DNA of 64,000 nucleotides from Larix kaempferi. Taxonomy: Eukaryota > Streptophyta > Pinopsida > Pinales > Pinaceae. The translations under genes and the position numbers were made by a program. Below, piece by piece: positions 43,953-54,302 of the stretch (its first letter is position 1; each line of letters begins with the position of its first letter). The notes under the pieces were generated by a model. It worked only from the letters and a program-made list of their open reading frames with translations, searched no databases and was not told the origin of the DNA. The stretch covers positions 7,992,001 to 8,056,000 of the forward strand of contig BSBM01000092.1 in the NCBI GenBank assembly GCA_027924585.1. The letters are read 5' to 3'.

Positions 43953-46650
43953 TTAATCCGAAATTTTATATTTACAAATGCCAAGTTCATCTCTGAACTT
44001 AGTGAATTTTGTTTTACCAAGTGGCTTGGTAAAAATATCTAAATTTTGATCTTCAGATGGACAATACTGAGGCTTGATGATGTCTTTAACAACGAGAGAT
44101 CTGATGAAGTGATATTTGGTGTCGACATGCTTTGTCTTTGAATGAAAAATTGAATTCTTGGCCATCTTTATTACTGACTGACTGTCGACTAATAAAGTGG
44201 TTGCTGACTTTTGTGTAACACCAAGATCCTGTAATATCCTGCGTAGCCAAACAATCTCACATGCTGCTTCCCAAGCCGATATGTACTCGACTTCTGCTGA
44301 AGAATTGGAAACTGTAGGCTGCTTTTAACAACTCCATGAAATTGCTGCTGAACCCAAATTCATTAAGTACCCAGAAGTGGATGTACGATTATCAATGTCT
44401 CCTGCAAAATCTGCATCTGAATATCCAACAAGTGTAAAGGCTTTACATTTCTTGTAAAGAAGACCAAAGTCTTTTGTTCCTTGAATATATCTTAACACCC
44501 TTTTTGCTGAATTCCAATGACTTTCCCTTGGTTCCTGCATAAACCTTGAAAGTATACTAACTGAATATGATAAATCTGGGCAAGTAGTATTGGTCAAATA
44601 AATAAGGCTTCCAATCAATTGCCTATACTTTGTACCATCGACCAAATTCCCCCCTTCAAATTTTGACAGTTTCAAATTCTGCTCCATAGGGGTAAGAGAA
44701 GGTTTACACTCTTCCATGCCAAATTTCTTCAATAAATTAGTGGCATATTTAGTTTGACTACGGAAGATTTTGTTTGGATGTTGAGTGACTTCAACTCCGA
44801 GATAGTAATGAAGTGTTCCTAAATCTGTCATCTTGAATCCTGCTTGAAGTTCTGCTTTAACCTGCTTGATGTGATCTTCATTATTTCCAGTTATGATTAA
44901 GTCATCAACATAGAGTACAATAATCACAAAGTCTTTGTCTTGCATCCGAAAATACAAAGTATCATCAGATTCACTTCGTTGAAAAAATTTTCGAAGGTAT
45001 TCATCAATTTTTGTATACCAAGCTCAAGGAGCTTGTTTCAAACCATATAAAGCCTTTATTAGTTTATAGACTTTATGTTCTTTTCCTTCAACCTCAAATC
45101 CTTGGGGTTGAGTCATGAACACTTCTTCTTTCAAATCACCATTCAGGAAGGCACTTTTAACATCCATTTGATGTAATTTCCAACCATTATGTGCAGCCAA
45201 ATTTATAACTGTTCTGATTTTATTCCACTTAGCCGTTGGAGCAAAAGTTTCATCATAATCAATGTCTTCTTGTTGAGCGAAGCCTTTAGCTACAAGTCTT
45301 GCTTTATACTTATCAATTTCGCAACCTATGGGTTTAACATTAAATGGGAAATCAACTAATTTCCAAGTGCCATTTTCTAGTACAGAGTTATATTCACTAA
45401 GCATAGCTTTCTGCCATTCCTTTTGTTTCATTGCTTCAGAAAAAGAATTACGTTCAGTGGAAGCAAAAGATGCAACATTTGTTTCTTGTGTTGAATAACT
45501 TCTTGTTCCTGTTTTGTTCACTTCATCAGGACGAACATCTTTTAGAAGTTGTATGGCCCATTTTGGTCTTTGATGTAGAGTAGATTCTGCACTTGTCTCA
45601 GTATCATCATTATTATAAAAAATTTGATTTTGATAAATATAAACTGAGCTGCTTTCTAAATTTGAAGATTTTGGACTTGAAGTATCACTATCAGAAGAAT
45701 TCTTCTCATTACCATTTGAAGGTTGTGAAATTTCTTGATTTGATGAAGGAAGAATCTCAGTTGAAACAATATCCTTTTTAAACCATAAAGATTGAACTAG
45801 TTTGTTTTTTATCTTACCCTTAGTCTTAATGTTTTTCTTTTCTAATCGACTAAGGAGATGATTTATTTCATCTGAATTTGTATTTTCTGTTTCATCAAAT
45901 ATCACATCCCTACTCACAATAGATTTTCTGTCAGAATGAAACCGATACCCTTTCTTTTGATTAGAATAGCCAATGAAGATGCATTTGATACTTCGAGAAT
46001 CTAACTTAGTTCTTTTCTCCGTTGGAACTAAGGCATAACAAACAGAACCAAAAACTCGAAGATGTTTAACTTTAAGCTTATATCCATACCAATCTTCATA
46101 TGGTGTAACTCCATCCAAAGAAGCTGTTGGAGATCTATTCCTCAAATATACTACAGTATGTACTGCTTCAGCCCAATATGAAGAAGAAAGTCCTTTAAAC
46201 TGCATCATGGATCTTGCCATTCCCATTAAAGTACGGTTCATTCTGTCAGTAACTCCATTTTTTTGTGGAGTATATGCATTAGTGAACTGTCTCTTGATCC
46301 CTCTGTCTTTACAATAACTCTGAAATTCATTGGAAGTGAACTCCCCACCATTATCTGTTCTTAGAGTTCCAATCTTCTCTTTAGTTTCTCTTTCAACCAA
46401 GTTTTGAAATTCTTTAAACTTTGCAAAAGCTTCAGATTTTGCTTTTAGAAAGTATACCCAAGTCATGCGAGTAAAATCATCAATAAAGAGAAGGAAATAT
46501 TTACACCCTCCTAGAGAAGTTTCCAAAGGCCCACAAATATCTCTATGAATAAGTTGCAAACATTTGTTTGCTCGCCAAGATGAAGTAGGAAATGATTCTC
46601 TACTTTGTTTTCCGTAGATACAAGCTTTACATCTTGCATTTATCTTTTTG
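43953..46650 (-). pseudogene. Inner copia pol: integrase, reverse transcriptase, RNase H
   Basis: One frame with two stops. The integrase core shows IHRDICGP (first Asp) and RTDNGGEF (second Asp). The third position, normally PQQNGVAERxN, reads PQKNGVTDRMN, so the catalytic Glu is Asp. RT follows: KARLVAKGFAQQ, LHQMDVKSAFLNGDL, LYGLKQAP, a TGA at 45024 where Arg is usual, then VLYVDDLIITGN (catalytic YVDD). RNase H: YSDADFAGDIDNRTSTSGY, a TAA at 44325, then SSAEVEYIS and HVDTKYHFIR. About a dozen residues are missing before KYKARLV compared with the family pattern (CRWVYKxK...). A one-base frameshift near 46650 separates it from the protease frame. Confidence 0.95.
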
Positions 46651-47415
46651 AAAGTGGCAACCCTTTCACCATTTCTTGCTTTTGAAGTAGAGAGAGGCTG
46701 TCAAAATTTAAGTGTCCATATATAGCATTGCATAACCTTATAGGAGAGTTCTCTAACTCTACTAAAGCTGCAAATTCTTGATTTCGAGGTATGACAGTTC
46801 CTTTCATTCTAAGAAGCTTTCCATCTTCATACCCTTTCATGACAGTTTTATAATTCTGTTTGATTGAGAGAATTTTAATTGTCCCATCTCTTATTGAAAT
46901 TGCATGACCTGCTTGTCGTATTGTTACTAAGGATAGTAAGTTCTTTTTCAAAGTTGGAACATACCAAATATTTGATAAGAACTTTTCACCAATACCCGAA
47001 AGATAAATTTTCACACAACCTTTTCCCTGAGGTGTATGTACAGTGTCATCAGCTAGAAAAACTGAATTCAACTTGCATTCAGTAAAAGACCAAAAGAAAT
47101 CTTTTCTAAAGGTCATATGTTGAGTTTCCCCTGTATATAACAACCAAGCATCTTCAAAACCATTACTAGTAGATAATAAAGCTTTTGATGGTTGGAAAGC
47201 TGAAAAAACTTACTCAAAACCACTTTCATCTTCCTGTTTCCCTTGATTATTGTCATTTGCATACTGTGCTAAATTTGAAGGTTGTTTATACTTTGGAAGC
47301 TTGTTATTTGATGTCCTACAGTCGGAAGCAAAATGACCAACTCTATTACATCTTCTACAAGTGATTTGACTCATATCCCTTCCTATTTGATTATTTTGGT
47401 TTTGTGGTCTCTCTG
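46640..47415 (-). pseudogene. Inner copia zinc knuckle, protease and gag-pre-integrase
   Basis: Just after the gag stop, the frame reads CRRCNRVGHFASDC, an intact CCHC zinc knuckle (CxxCxxxxGHxxxxC type). A further stop lies near 47210. The protease motif reads WLLYTGETQHM where copia elements have WLxDSGAxxHM: the catalytic Asp is Tyr and the Ala is Glu, so protease should be inactive. IWYVPTLKKNLLSL and the HLNFDSL block of gag-pre-integrase follow. It ends with the frameshift into the integrase frame. Confidence 0.9.
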
Positions 47416-47416
47416 A

Positions 47417-48211
47417 CTAATTCATTCTAAAGAAGTTTGATCCTTGTTGAAAATTTGACCCTTGAAAATTGTTGCTTCTTCCTTGATTTCGTCCTCTTCC
47501 ATGGCCTCTAAATGAAGACTGATTATGACCTCTACCTCTTCCTCTTGAGTTTTCTCCTTTACTAGAACTAGTAAAGAGAACATCTTCACCAGACTGCTTT
47601 TGTTTTCCAAAAGTTTTACTATGTTGAGTTAACATCTCACTGAAAGAATCAAAAGTGGCAGATGTTAACTTATCATCAATTTGTAGAGTTTCAATGAATT
47701 GTCGATAGGATTCTGGTAATCCATTTATCAAAATTGAAATGAGAAAACTATCTTCAAGTTTACCATATCCTCCCTTAATGATATCTAGGTGAATATTTTT
47801 AACTCTGGAAATGTATTCTAATACATCCTCTTTCTCTCCTAATTTTTGACTTAACAATTTCATTTGTAAGTCAATTCTCTGAGAAGTAGGTGGAGTATCA
47901 AAAAGTTTTTAAAACTGTTCCCATGCAATCCATGCTGAGGTAGTATTTTCAATGTGAATACATAAATGATTAGCACGAGATGAATGAATTAAGGAAAGTG
48001 CCTTTTCATTTTGTAGTTCCCATTTTGTTAAAGCAGTAGCATCAGTAGGCTTAGTTGAAGTTGGATGCCCATCACAAATTCCTCTCCATAACTCATTATA
48101 AACTAGAGTATTCTTCATATGACATTGCATTGACTTATAATTCTTTACTCCATCAATTTTATCTGAGTTAGTGAAGAGATTGACTATCTTCGACATGATT
48201 GTAATCAGCAA
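47417..48211 (-). pseudogene. Inner copia gag
   Basis: Capsid-like gag of the copia UBN2 type: MCHMKNTLVYNELW-like start, TALTKWELQNEKALSLIHSS, then a TAA at about 47910 within WEQF-stop-KLFDT, continuing RIDLQMKLLSQKLGEKEDVL, VKNIHLDIIKGGYG and LINGLPESYRQFIETL. A basic Gly/Arg/Asn-rich tail (RGRGRGHNQSSFRGHGRG) precedes a stop at 47417. ATG at about 48196. It would form the virus-like particle. Two stops break it. Confidence 0.9.
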
Positions 48212-49492
48212 AGGAAATGATGCAAAAAATAAAAACGCTCAAGAAAGAGTGCCTTTTAAGGGGCTTGGCCTTGACCCTCTAAAAAGCCTCATCAGAAAGT
48301 AATAAGAGAGAGTATTATACTGACTCTTCTCACATTCATCTCTTTTAAAAAAAATTTCTGCCTTATAACTCCAAAAATACAAAATCTTCTACTTACAAAG
48401 ATCAATTTTGCCTCTAAAAATGAACTAAAAGTCCATTTTTTACAATAATTTTTTTTACAAAATTGAAAATGCTTGCAGATTTGGAAATCGTTGTCACTGA
48501 GATTTGGGAATCACTGTTACTGTTTCACTGAATTGATGGAGATCGCTGTTGCTGATACAAATTTTGCTGATTTGGGGATCATTGTTGCTGATCAATACTT
48601 GATTGCTGGATGGCTGATGGCTAATGGCTGAAGACATCAATCTTTGATTGCTGGATGGTTGATGGCTGAAGAGATCACTCGCACTAGATCGGCTCATAAT
48701 GGATCATGAATGATAGTTCGTTTACTGATGAATATTGATTCAGATCAAAGAGAGAGACACCTGTGGTAGATTAAAAATTTGGCTCACAGATCACGCTGGA
48801 GATCAGGCTCACACTTGCTAGAGATCAATGGACGCTGATCGGTGCTGGATTTCTGGATGCTGATTGATGCTAGACGTTGACTGATTACTGGAGATTGGTG
48901 ATTAAGGATCTGCTCACGCTGGGACAGATGGATCACTCAGGATTCACTCACGTTGAATCGCTGGATCAGTGGCTTACATTGGATATCACTTGGGAAATTT
49001 GATTGATGGCTCATGCTGAAGATCAACTCAAAAATTTGAGTGATGGCTCACGCTGGAGATCTATGACACTAGAGGAGATCGCTGATTTTGGTAGATCAAA
49101 TGGATGTGGAATTGATCAAGATCGAATCAAATTACAGATCGCTGATGAATTTTTTTTATTCAGATCTCAAAGCAAAAGGAATATAGCAGAATCCAGAACT
49201 TTACAGATCAAGATTGAAACTTTAATGACTCTAAAGCAAATTTCTTTTTTACAAATCAAGATCATATTCACCATAGATTTTAAAAAACTGTTGAATTAAA
49301 AAACCTATAGATCTATGCAACAACAAAAACCTGACAATGAATAAATCTTCAATTTATCACAACTAGCTTTTCCTTATCAATTTTGATAACAAAAGTTACC
49401 TCCCAAAGAACGTTGTTGTCACCACATGGATGTTGTGAAGATTCGCACCCTTTGTCACTCCAACATCAGTTCATCATGGCTCTGATACCAAA
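48212..49492 (-). promoter_or_regulatory. Inner copia untranslated leader with primer-binding site
   Basis: The primer-binding site, complementary to the 3' end of initiator tRNA-Met, lies at 49472-49491 next to the 5' LTR. The stretch 48490-49130 is composed of loosely repeated GATC/GCTGAT/GGATGGCTGATGG words (for example GATTGCTGGATGG twice near 48600 and 48650). Such GATC-rich iteration in a retrotransposon leader is unusual. An open plus-strand frame at 49003-49299 is a by-product of this repetition. Confidence 0.7.
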
Positions 49493-49783
49493 TGATGAAG
49501 AAGTGTCCTCAGACACACAATTTTATTAATAAGGAAAAAGAAATTACATCACACTCACAAGACTCTCTTAACATCTAATAGAGAAGAGAGCTTGTTTATA
49601 TAGCTCAATCCTAAACTAGAAAGTAGGATGACAACCAATCATATAATCACATGGAAATGATAGGTGTCATTTACAAAGCAACAATCCTATTCAAAATCTA
49701 CTTGCACATTAATCTAATTTATTCTTTTAATATAATACTAGAAAATACCTAAACTATAAAACTTAAGATTAAGAGGTCTAACA
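49493..49783 (-). repeat. Inner copia 5' LTR
   Basis: 291 bp, TG...CA ends, about six differences from the 3' LTR (positions in AAGAAGTGTCC start, CTCT[T/G]AACATCT[A/C]AT, GGTG[T/C]CATT and two near the end). Confidence 0.95.
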
Positions 49784-50405
49784 AAACCTAGTGAAGGTTA
49801 GAATCTCAAGGATTTAGCAGCTTGGACCTTTTTATGCCCACCCTAAAGAGCACGGGAGGGAAGATGCGCCCAAGGGACTGTGTAGCAGAGAAGGGGATGT
49901 TCCTTGTGTTGGGTGTGGTAGGTATTGTGGGTGCCAAGGTTGTTTGGATTTAGTTGATATTCATGTAGCTCTGTGGTTGAGCTCACTGGCTTAGCATCCT
50001 CCTTATTTGTCTCTTGCATGCTTGATAAACCCAACTGTGTGTTGGTTTATCATGACTGTTTGTGTAAAACCATGGCTGTGAGTGAGCCAGTTTAGTTCCT
50101 CATTAGTGGATACACATCCCAACTCGGGGGTGGTCTCTCAGCTGAAAGAATATAGGTTGGACAGATACATATGGTTGGGTGGAACGTTGTTCTCACATAG
50201 CTAGTTGCTTGGAAAAATTCATCTTAAAGATAAGTATTCTCTGTGGTTTAAATTATGTCCATTATGTGTTCTACAATGTTTTAATTTGATGATTGTTATG
50301 GATATGATGAATGCATGATGCAATTGTGTGTGGATAATGTTTTCATTCCTTTGTGTTTAATTGAGTATGAATATGCACACATGAGTTCTATTTATTATGA
50401 ATTTG

Positions 50406-51300
50406 TTATTCATGAATGGGGATTAGTTTTCTAAATAAGACCAGAATGTTAGTCATGTTCCCTTCCTTCGGATCAATGGGAGGGAATGTGACACAAGATC
50501 TCTCTGGATGGTTTCCTTTCTTGCAATAGGAACACTTGGTATTCTCAAACCCCTTTTGCTTATCCTTCTTGTAGTTGAAGGCTCCTTCCGATGGATTAGA
50601 CTTCTCCTTCTTCTTGGATTCAAGTTGCTTATTTTCTTTCCCTTTCCACTTCCCTTTATCATTCACACTTTTTGACTCTCCATCCATAAGAGCTTGATTT
50701 TTGGAGGCCTTCAAGACACCCATCTAAATTAGTTTGTATTGTTTTTGGATGAGAGATTAAGTGAATACATCTAAGGAAAACATTTTCCAGTTGGGGATTG
50801 GAAATCTCCCATAATGGAAGGTAGAAACAAATATTGAAAATTCTAGACCAAGCTTGATTAGGATGGATAGCATCAGCTTCTCCTCCTCCTTCTCAATGCC
50901 ACATTTTTTGCATTGCATAACCAAGGATTTGAATTTAGAAAATAATTATTGTATGGTTTCGAAACGGTTGGGTTGAAGAGCAATTAATTTATTCTCCGGA
51001 ATATGGCCTCTCAGCTCATATTGCTTGCCGAAGAGAGTCTTAAGCTTCAACCAAACCTCTCTTGGAGTCTTCAATCAATCAACTAGGTGGAAGAGAAAAT
51101 CTATGGAAATATGAATACACATGAAACCAAACGCTTCAACTAATCTATTGAGCTACTTGACTTTCTAGTACAAACTTTTGTTGCGCAACACCATCTACAT
51201 ATCATCCCTCCAATCAAGATAATTGAAGGGTGTCAGGATCCTTGGAGACAAAGGAACATTCTAATTCTCCATGTGAAACTGCTGGAGTGAATACAAACTG
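50406..51300 (-). pseudogene. Outer copia gag with zinc knuckle
   Basis: Minus-strand translation across several stops gives RILTPFNYLDWRDDMQ near 51240, VWLKLKTLFGKQYELRGHIP near 51050, then ETIQ-stop-LFSKFKSLVMQCKK and MGVLKASKNQALMDGES, a Lys-rich stretch and CSYCKKGNHPERSC, the CCHC knuckle. The knuckle continues at 42800 after the inserted LTR. The codons between 50493 and 50406 belong to the insert. Typical of a copia gag (UBN2/DUF4219 type) but badly decayed. Confidence 0.85.
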
Positions 51301-51571
51301 AAACTGCTGGAGTGAATACAAACTGAAACTGCTGCACTGAAAACCTTCAAAATCCTACAAAAACCTCTCAATTTTGGAGATAAAATTCTACTAAGCACTG
51401 CTTTAGGACAATAGGCACTTTTATTCGGATCCTTCACACCTGGCTAGACCTCAAAGGATTTCTCCAATGAATTCAATGCAATGGCACCATGATTTGCCAT
51501 GGAAATTCAAAGGCTTCTAATGCTCTACTGAAAGTAGTTTCTCAACCTATGCTCTTTGAGCTCTGATACAA

Positions 51572-52227
51572 TGTGAAATTATAGAACACAACAGATCATA
51601 GAGATGAGAATACCTCATAGTGAAAAGAATGAGTAGAAAAGATGAATTACAGTGAAAATTGCAGTGAAATGAGCAGTAAAATTAATCATGCATTGGAACT
51701 TAAATGGAAACATAAATGTGTGTTATGATCCATTAGTCAGTATAGTCAACAGATATGTTACAATGGAGAGAATTTTATTATCCTAGGAGAATTCAAATCC
51801 ATGTCAGTATAGCATAGGAATTGTCACCACTGGAGTGCTCTGGAAGTCCCAAACTCAACTCAACTCAACCAAAACTCAGTTAACTAAAGCTACTGTCAGT
51901 TAACTGACCAAGGAGGGTGCATTGATGAGTTCTACATGAAAAGTAGGTGAAAAAGGGTGCATTAGATCAGAATTAGTGGTGATCGGAGCTAAAACCCCCA
52001 GTAGAGTTCAAGGACTCAGGTGGATTGAACTAGAACACAAAGTTAGCTCCTAAAATGTAGGGAACTTACTCTAGTGGGCCTAAAATAATGCATGCAGGGC
52101 GCATTATGGGGCTAATGGGTCCTAGATGACATATCCACACCACTAGGGGGGAAATAACATCGTCAACTACTAGGAAAAGGTAAATAATGCTAAGTAGGAA
52201 AAGGGTGGAGTATTAATTATCCTAACA
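51572..52227 (-). repeat. Outer copia 5' LTR, full length (656 bp)
   Basis: Reads TGTTAGGATAATTAATACTC at its minus-strand start (52227) and ends ...TAATTTCACA at 51572, directly before the primer-binding site. Confidence 0.9.
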
Positions 52228-52959
52228 ATATTGTAGGTCTCAGTCTGCACTATTACACCGTATATTTTTTTCTTAAATGGCTAAGGCATAAAAAAATTAT
52301 ATTAGAAAACAAAGAGTGGTATTTATTTTAAGATTTTGATATATGTCAAGACAAAAACATATTAAAAATAGTAAACAACGTTAATTTTTTTATAGAAATT
52401 ATATATTTGGAATCTACATTATCGTCCCTATATGCAAGTATAATTTCATTAGGGATGGATTTGTATAGTCTATTCAAAACATAACTTGAAAAATGAGTAT
52501 ATTTATAAACATTTGGAAAAATGGATTTTTTGTTGATTTTATAGTTTGAAGCATAGGATCATTATACTGAACCTAAATTGAAGCAACCATGTCAAAAAAT
52601 ACATGGGTGAGTGGAAAATTTTCCATCGAAAGAAAATGAATTTAAAATAACTTGCACGCACTTTAAAAATGTGTGCACACACTAAAAATGTGAACATGCT
52701 CTAAAAACATGTGTGCATTTTAAAAATGTAGATGCGTTAGAAACATGCACATGTTCTTAAACGTGCATGTACTATTTTCAATATAAAACTCACTTTACTA
52801 TTTTGGCAATAACTTTCTATCCACGCATCAATTTTGGAGTTCTTTAGCTCATTGGTCTTGAAGAGATCTACATCATTATGCTATGATAATTTTATGTTTT
52901 TACATATATAATTTATTATTTTCAAAACAAAATAAACTAAATGTCTAGGTGATGATTGA
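52228..52959. other. AT-rich spacer with a short minisatellite
   Basis: At 52655-52770 units of about 24 bp (CACTTTAAAAATGTGTGCAC, CACTAAAAATGTGAACATGC, CTAAAAACATGTGTGCA) repeat imperfectly. No gene. Confidence 0.5.
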
Positions 52960-54302
52960 TACCTCAATCCACTATATAGTCTCTCTCATGGGGATATTCG
53001 GCATACACTGGTAATATGGGTGCTCTTTAGACCATAAGGCCACAAGACCCAAATACATAGAACCATGGATACTCCTGCTAAATCATGTGTGATGCTTCGA
53101 AGTACTATTCATGGATTTGGATGCCTTAATGGTTTCTTTAGGGCCAAAGCCATGGTCTTATTCCTTGGAGCATCGTTCCCAAGACCCTATGACACCTACA
53201 TACTACATAAAATCATCTAATGGAACCAACATCCTCAATCATAGGATAGAGGCCATGTGTGGTTGGTGGAGGAAACCTTCTTAGCCCTGGATGGCTAGAA
53301 GATTCATTTAGGGACCAAGGTTCAAGTCTCCTCCACTAATCATGTCAAAGGCCCCAAGGCCCTAAGATTTCGCTACATAGTTCCATGGATACATACCCCT
53401 GTGAAGTTATGCATCATGCTTCAAGGTATTATTCATGGATCTAGATGCCTCAATGGTTTGTTTATGGATAAAGGCATGATATTTTTTCTTGGACTACCAT
53501 TCCCAAGGCCTTGAGGCACCTACATACTACTCAAAATGACCTAATGGCACCGCCATCCTCAATCATAGGTCAATGATACCCTCAGGTGGCCATGTCTGGT
53601 TAGTGGAGGAAAAATTATTTTCCCTAAATGGCTAGAATATTCCTTTAGGGCCCACCATTAAGGTCTCCTCCATTGACCATGTCCAACACCCCAAGCCAAG
53701 AAGACCTAGATACATAGTGCTATGATACCCCTATGAAGTCATGCATGGTGCTTCAAGGCATTTTTCATGGCTTTTAATGCCTCAATTATTTCTATAGTGT
53801 CAAAGGCATGGTTTCCTTCCCTGGAACACTATTTCCAATTCCATGAGACATGTATATAATAATCAAAACCACCTAATGTCACTAGCATCCTCATTCATAG
53901 GCCAATGATACCCCTAGGATCCCTTGTGTGGTTGGTGGAAGCAACCTTCTTAGCCTTAGATGTCTTGAAGATCCCTTTAGGGCCCAAGGATTAGGTCTTC
54001 TCTACTAACCATGTCCAAGGACCCAATTCCCCGAGAGTTGGATACATAGTGGCATGGACACCCATACAAAATCATGCCTAGTAATTCAAGGAATTATTCA
54101 TGGCTTGTAATTCCTCAATTGTTTCTTTAGGACAAAGTCATAGTCTTCATCCCTAGAAAGTCATTTCCAAGGTGCTAGGACACATAGATATTGCTCAAAA
54201 CCATCTATCAGGACAACCATCCTCAATCATATTCAAATGGTACCTTTAGGAGGCCATCTGTGGTTGGTGGAGGAAAACCTGTTAGCCTTGGATTACTAGA
54301 AG
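52960..54302 (+). repeat. Tandem repeat, about four copies of a 324-342 bp unit
   Basis: The landmark TTCATGGATTTGGATGCCT (53108) recurs near 53432, 53764 and 54106. Each unit also has CCTCAATCATAGG, a GGTTGGTGGAGGAAACCTTC stretch, GGCTAGAAGATTC.TTTAGGGACC and ACATAGT.CCATGGATAC. Divergence between units is about 15-20% by eye, so the array is old. The last unit breaks off at CTAGAAG (54301). Confidence 0.9.

Larger units (their letters stand above)
43653..49783 (-). mobile_element. Inner Ty1/copia element, young, complete structure
   Basis: Two 291-bp LTRs (43653-43943 and 49493-49783) differ at about six positions by eye, roughly 2%. The minus-strand order is 5' LTR, tRNA-Met primer-binding site (TGGTATCAGAGCCATGATGA at 49472-49491), a repeat-rich leader, gag, protease, integrase, RT, RNase H, purine tract AAAGGGGGAAA (43944-43954), 3' LTR. 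Flanking pentamers AATCC (43648-43652) and AAACC (49784-49788) are compatible with a 5-bp target duplication with one change. Several stops and one frameshift disable it despite the young LTRs. Confidence 0.95.
42807..50493 (+). mobile_element. Probable solo LTR (about 1.55 kb) inside the outer copia, itself split by the inner copia
   Basis: The outer gag zinc knuckle is interrupted at ...AGATCTTG. CAAGAT occurs at 42801-42806 and again at 50494-50499, a 6-bp (or 5-bp AAGAT) target duplication. The insert starts TTAATACCCCCATTTTGACC, close to the TGTAATACCCC start of gypsy LTRs, and ends GAATGTGACA. Removing the inner copia (43653-49783) and one copy of its duplication leaves about 1550 bp with no coding region, fitting a solo gypsy LTR. 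The first base pair is TT, not TG, so the LTR identity is probable but not proven. Confidence 0.65.
39746..52227 (-). mobile_element. Outer Ty1/copia element, old, integrase-deleted, with nested insertions
   Basis: LTRs at 51572-52227 (5') and 39746-40287 (3', truncated) read on the minus strand from TGTTAGGATAATTAATACTC. By eye they differ at about one position in ten. A primer-binding site like initiator tRNA-Met (TGTATCAGAGC, one base short of TGGTATCAGAGC) lies at 51560-51570, and a purine tract (GGATTAAGGGATGGG) lies next to the 3' LTR at 40288-40302. Gag, protease remnant and RT/RNase H are present; the integrase is missing. The gag zinc knuckle is split at 42806/50494 by a second element. 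No target duplication is visible, because the outer end of the 3' LTR is lost. Confidence 0.9.

Noticed and set aside
49003-49299. 98-codon plus-strand frame
   Set aside because: Antisense to the inner copia leader and produced by its GATC-rich repetition.
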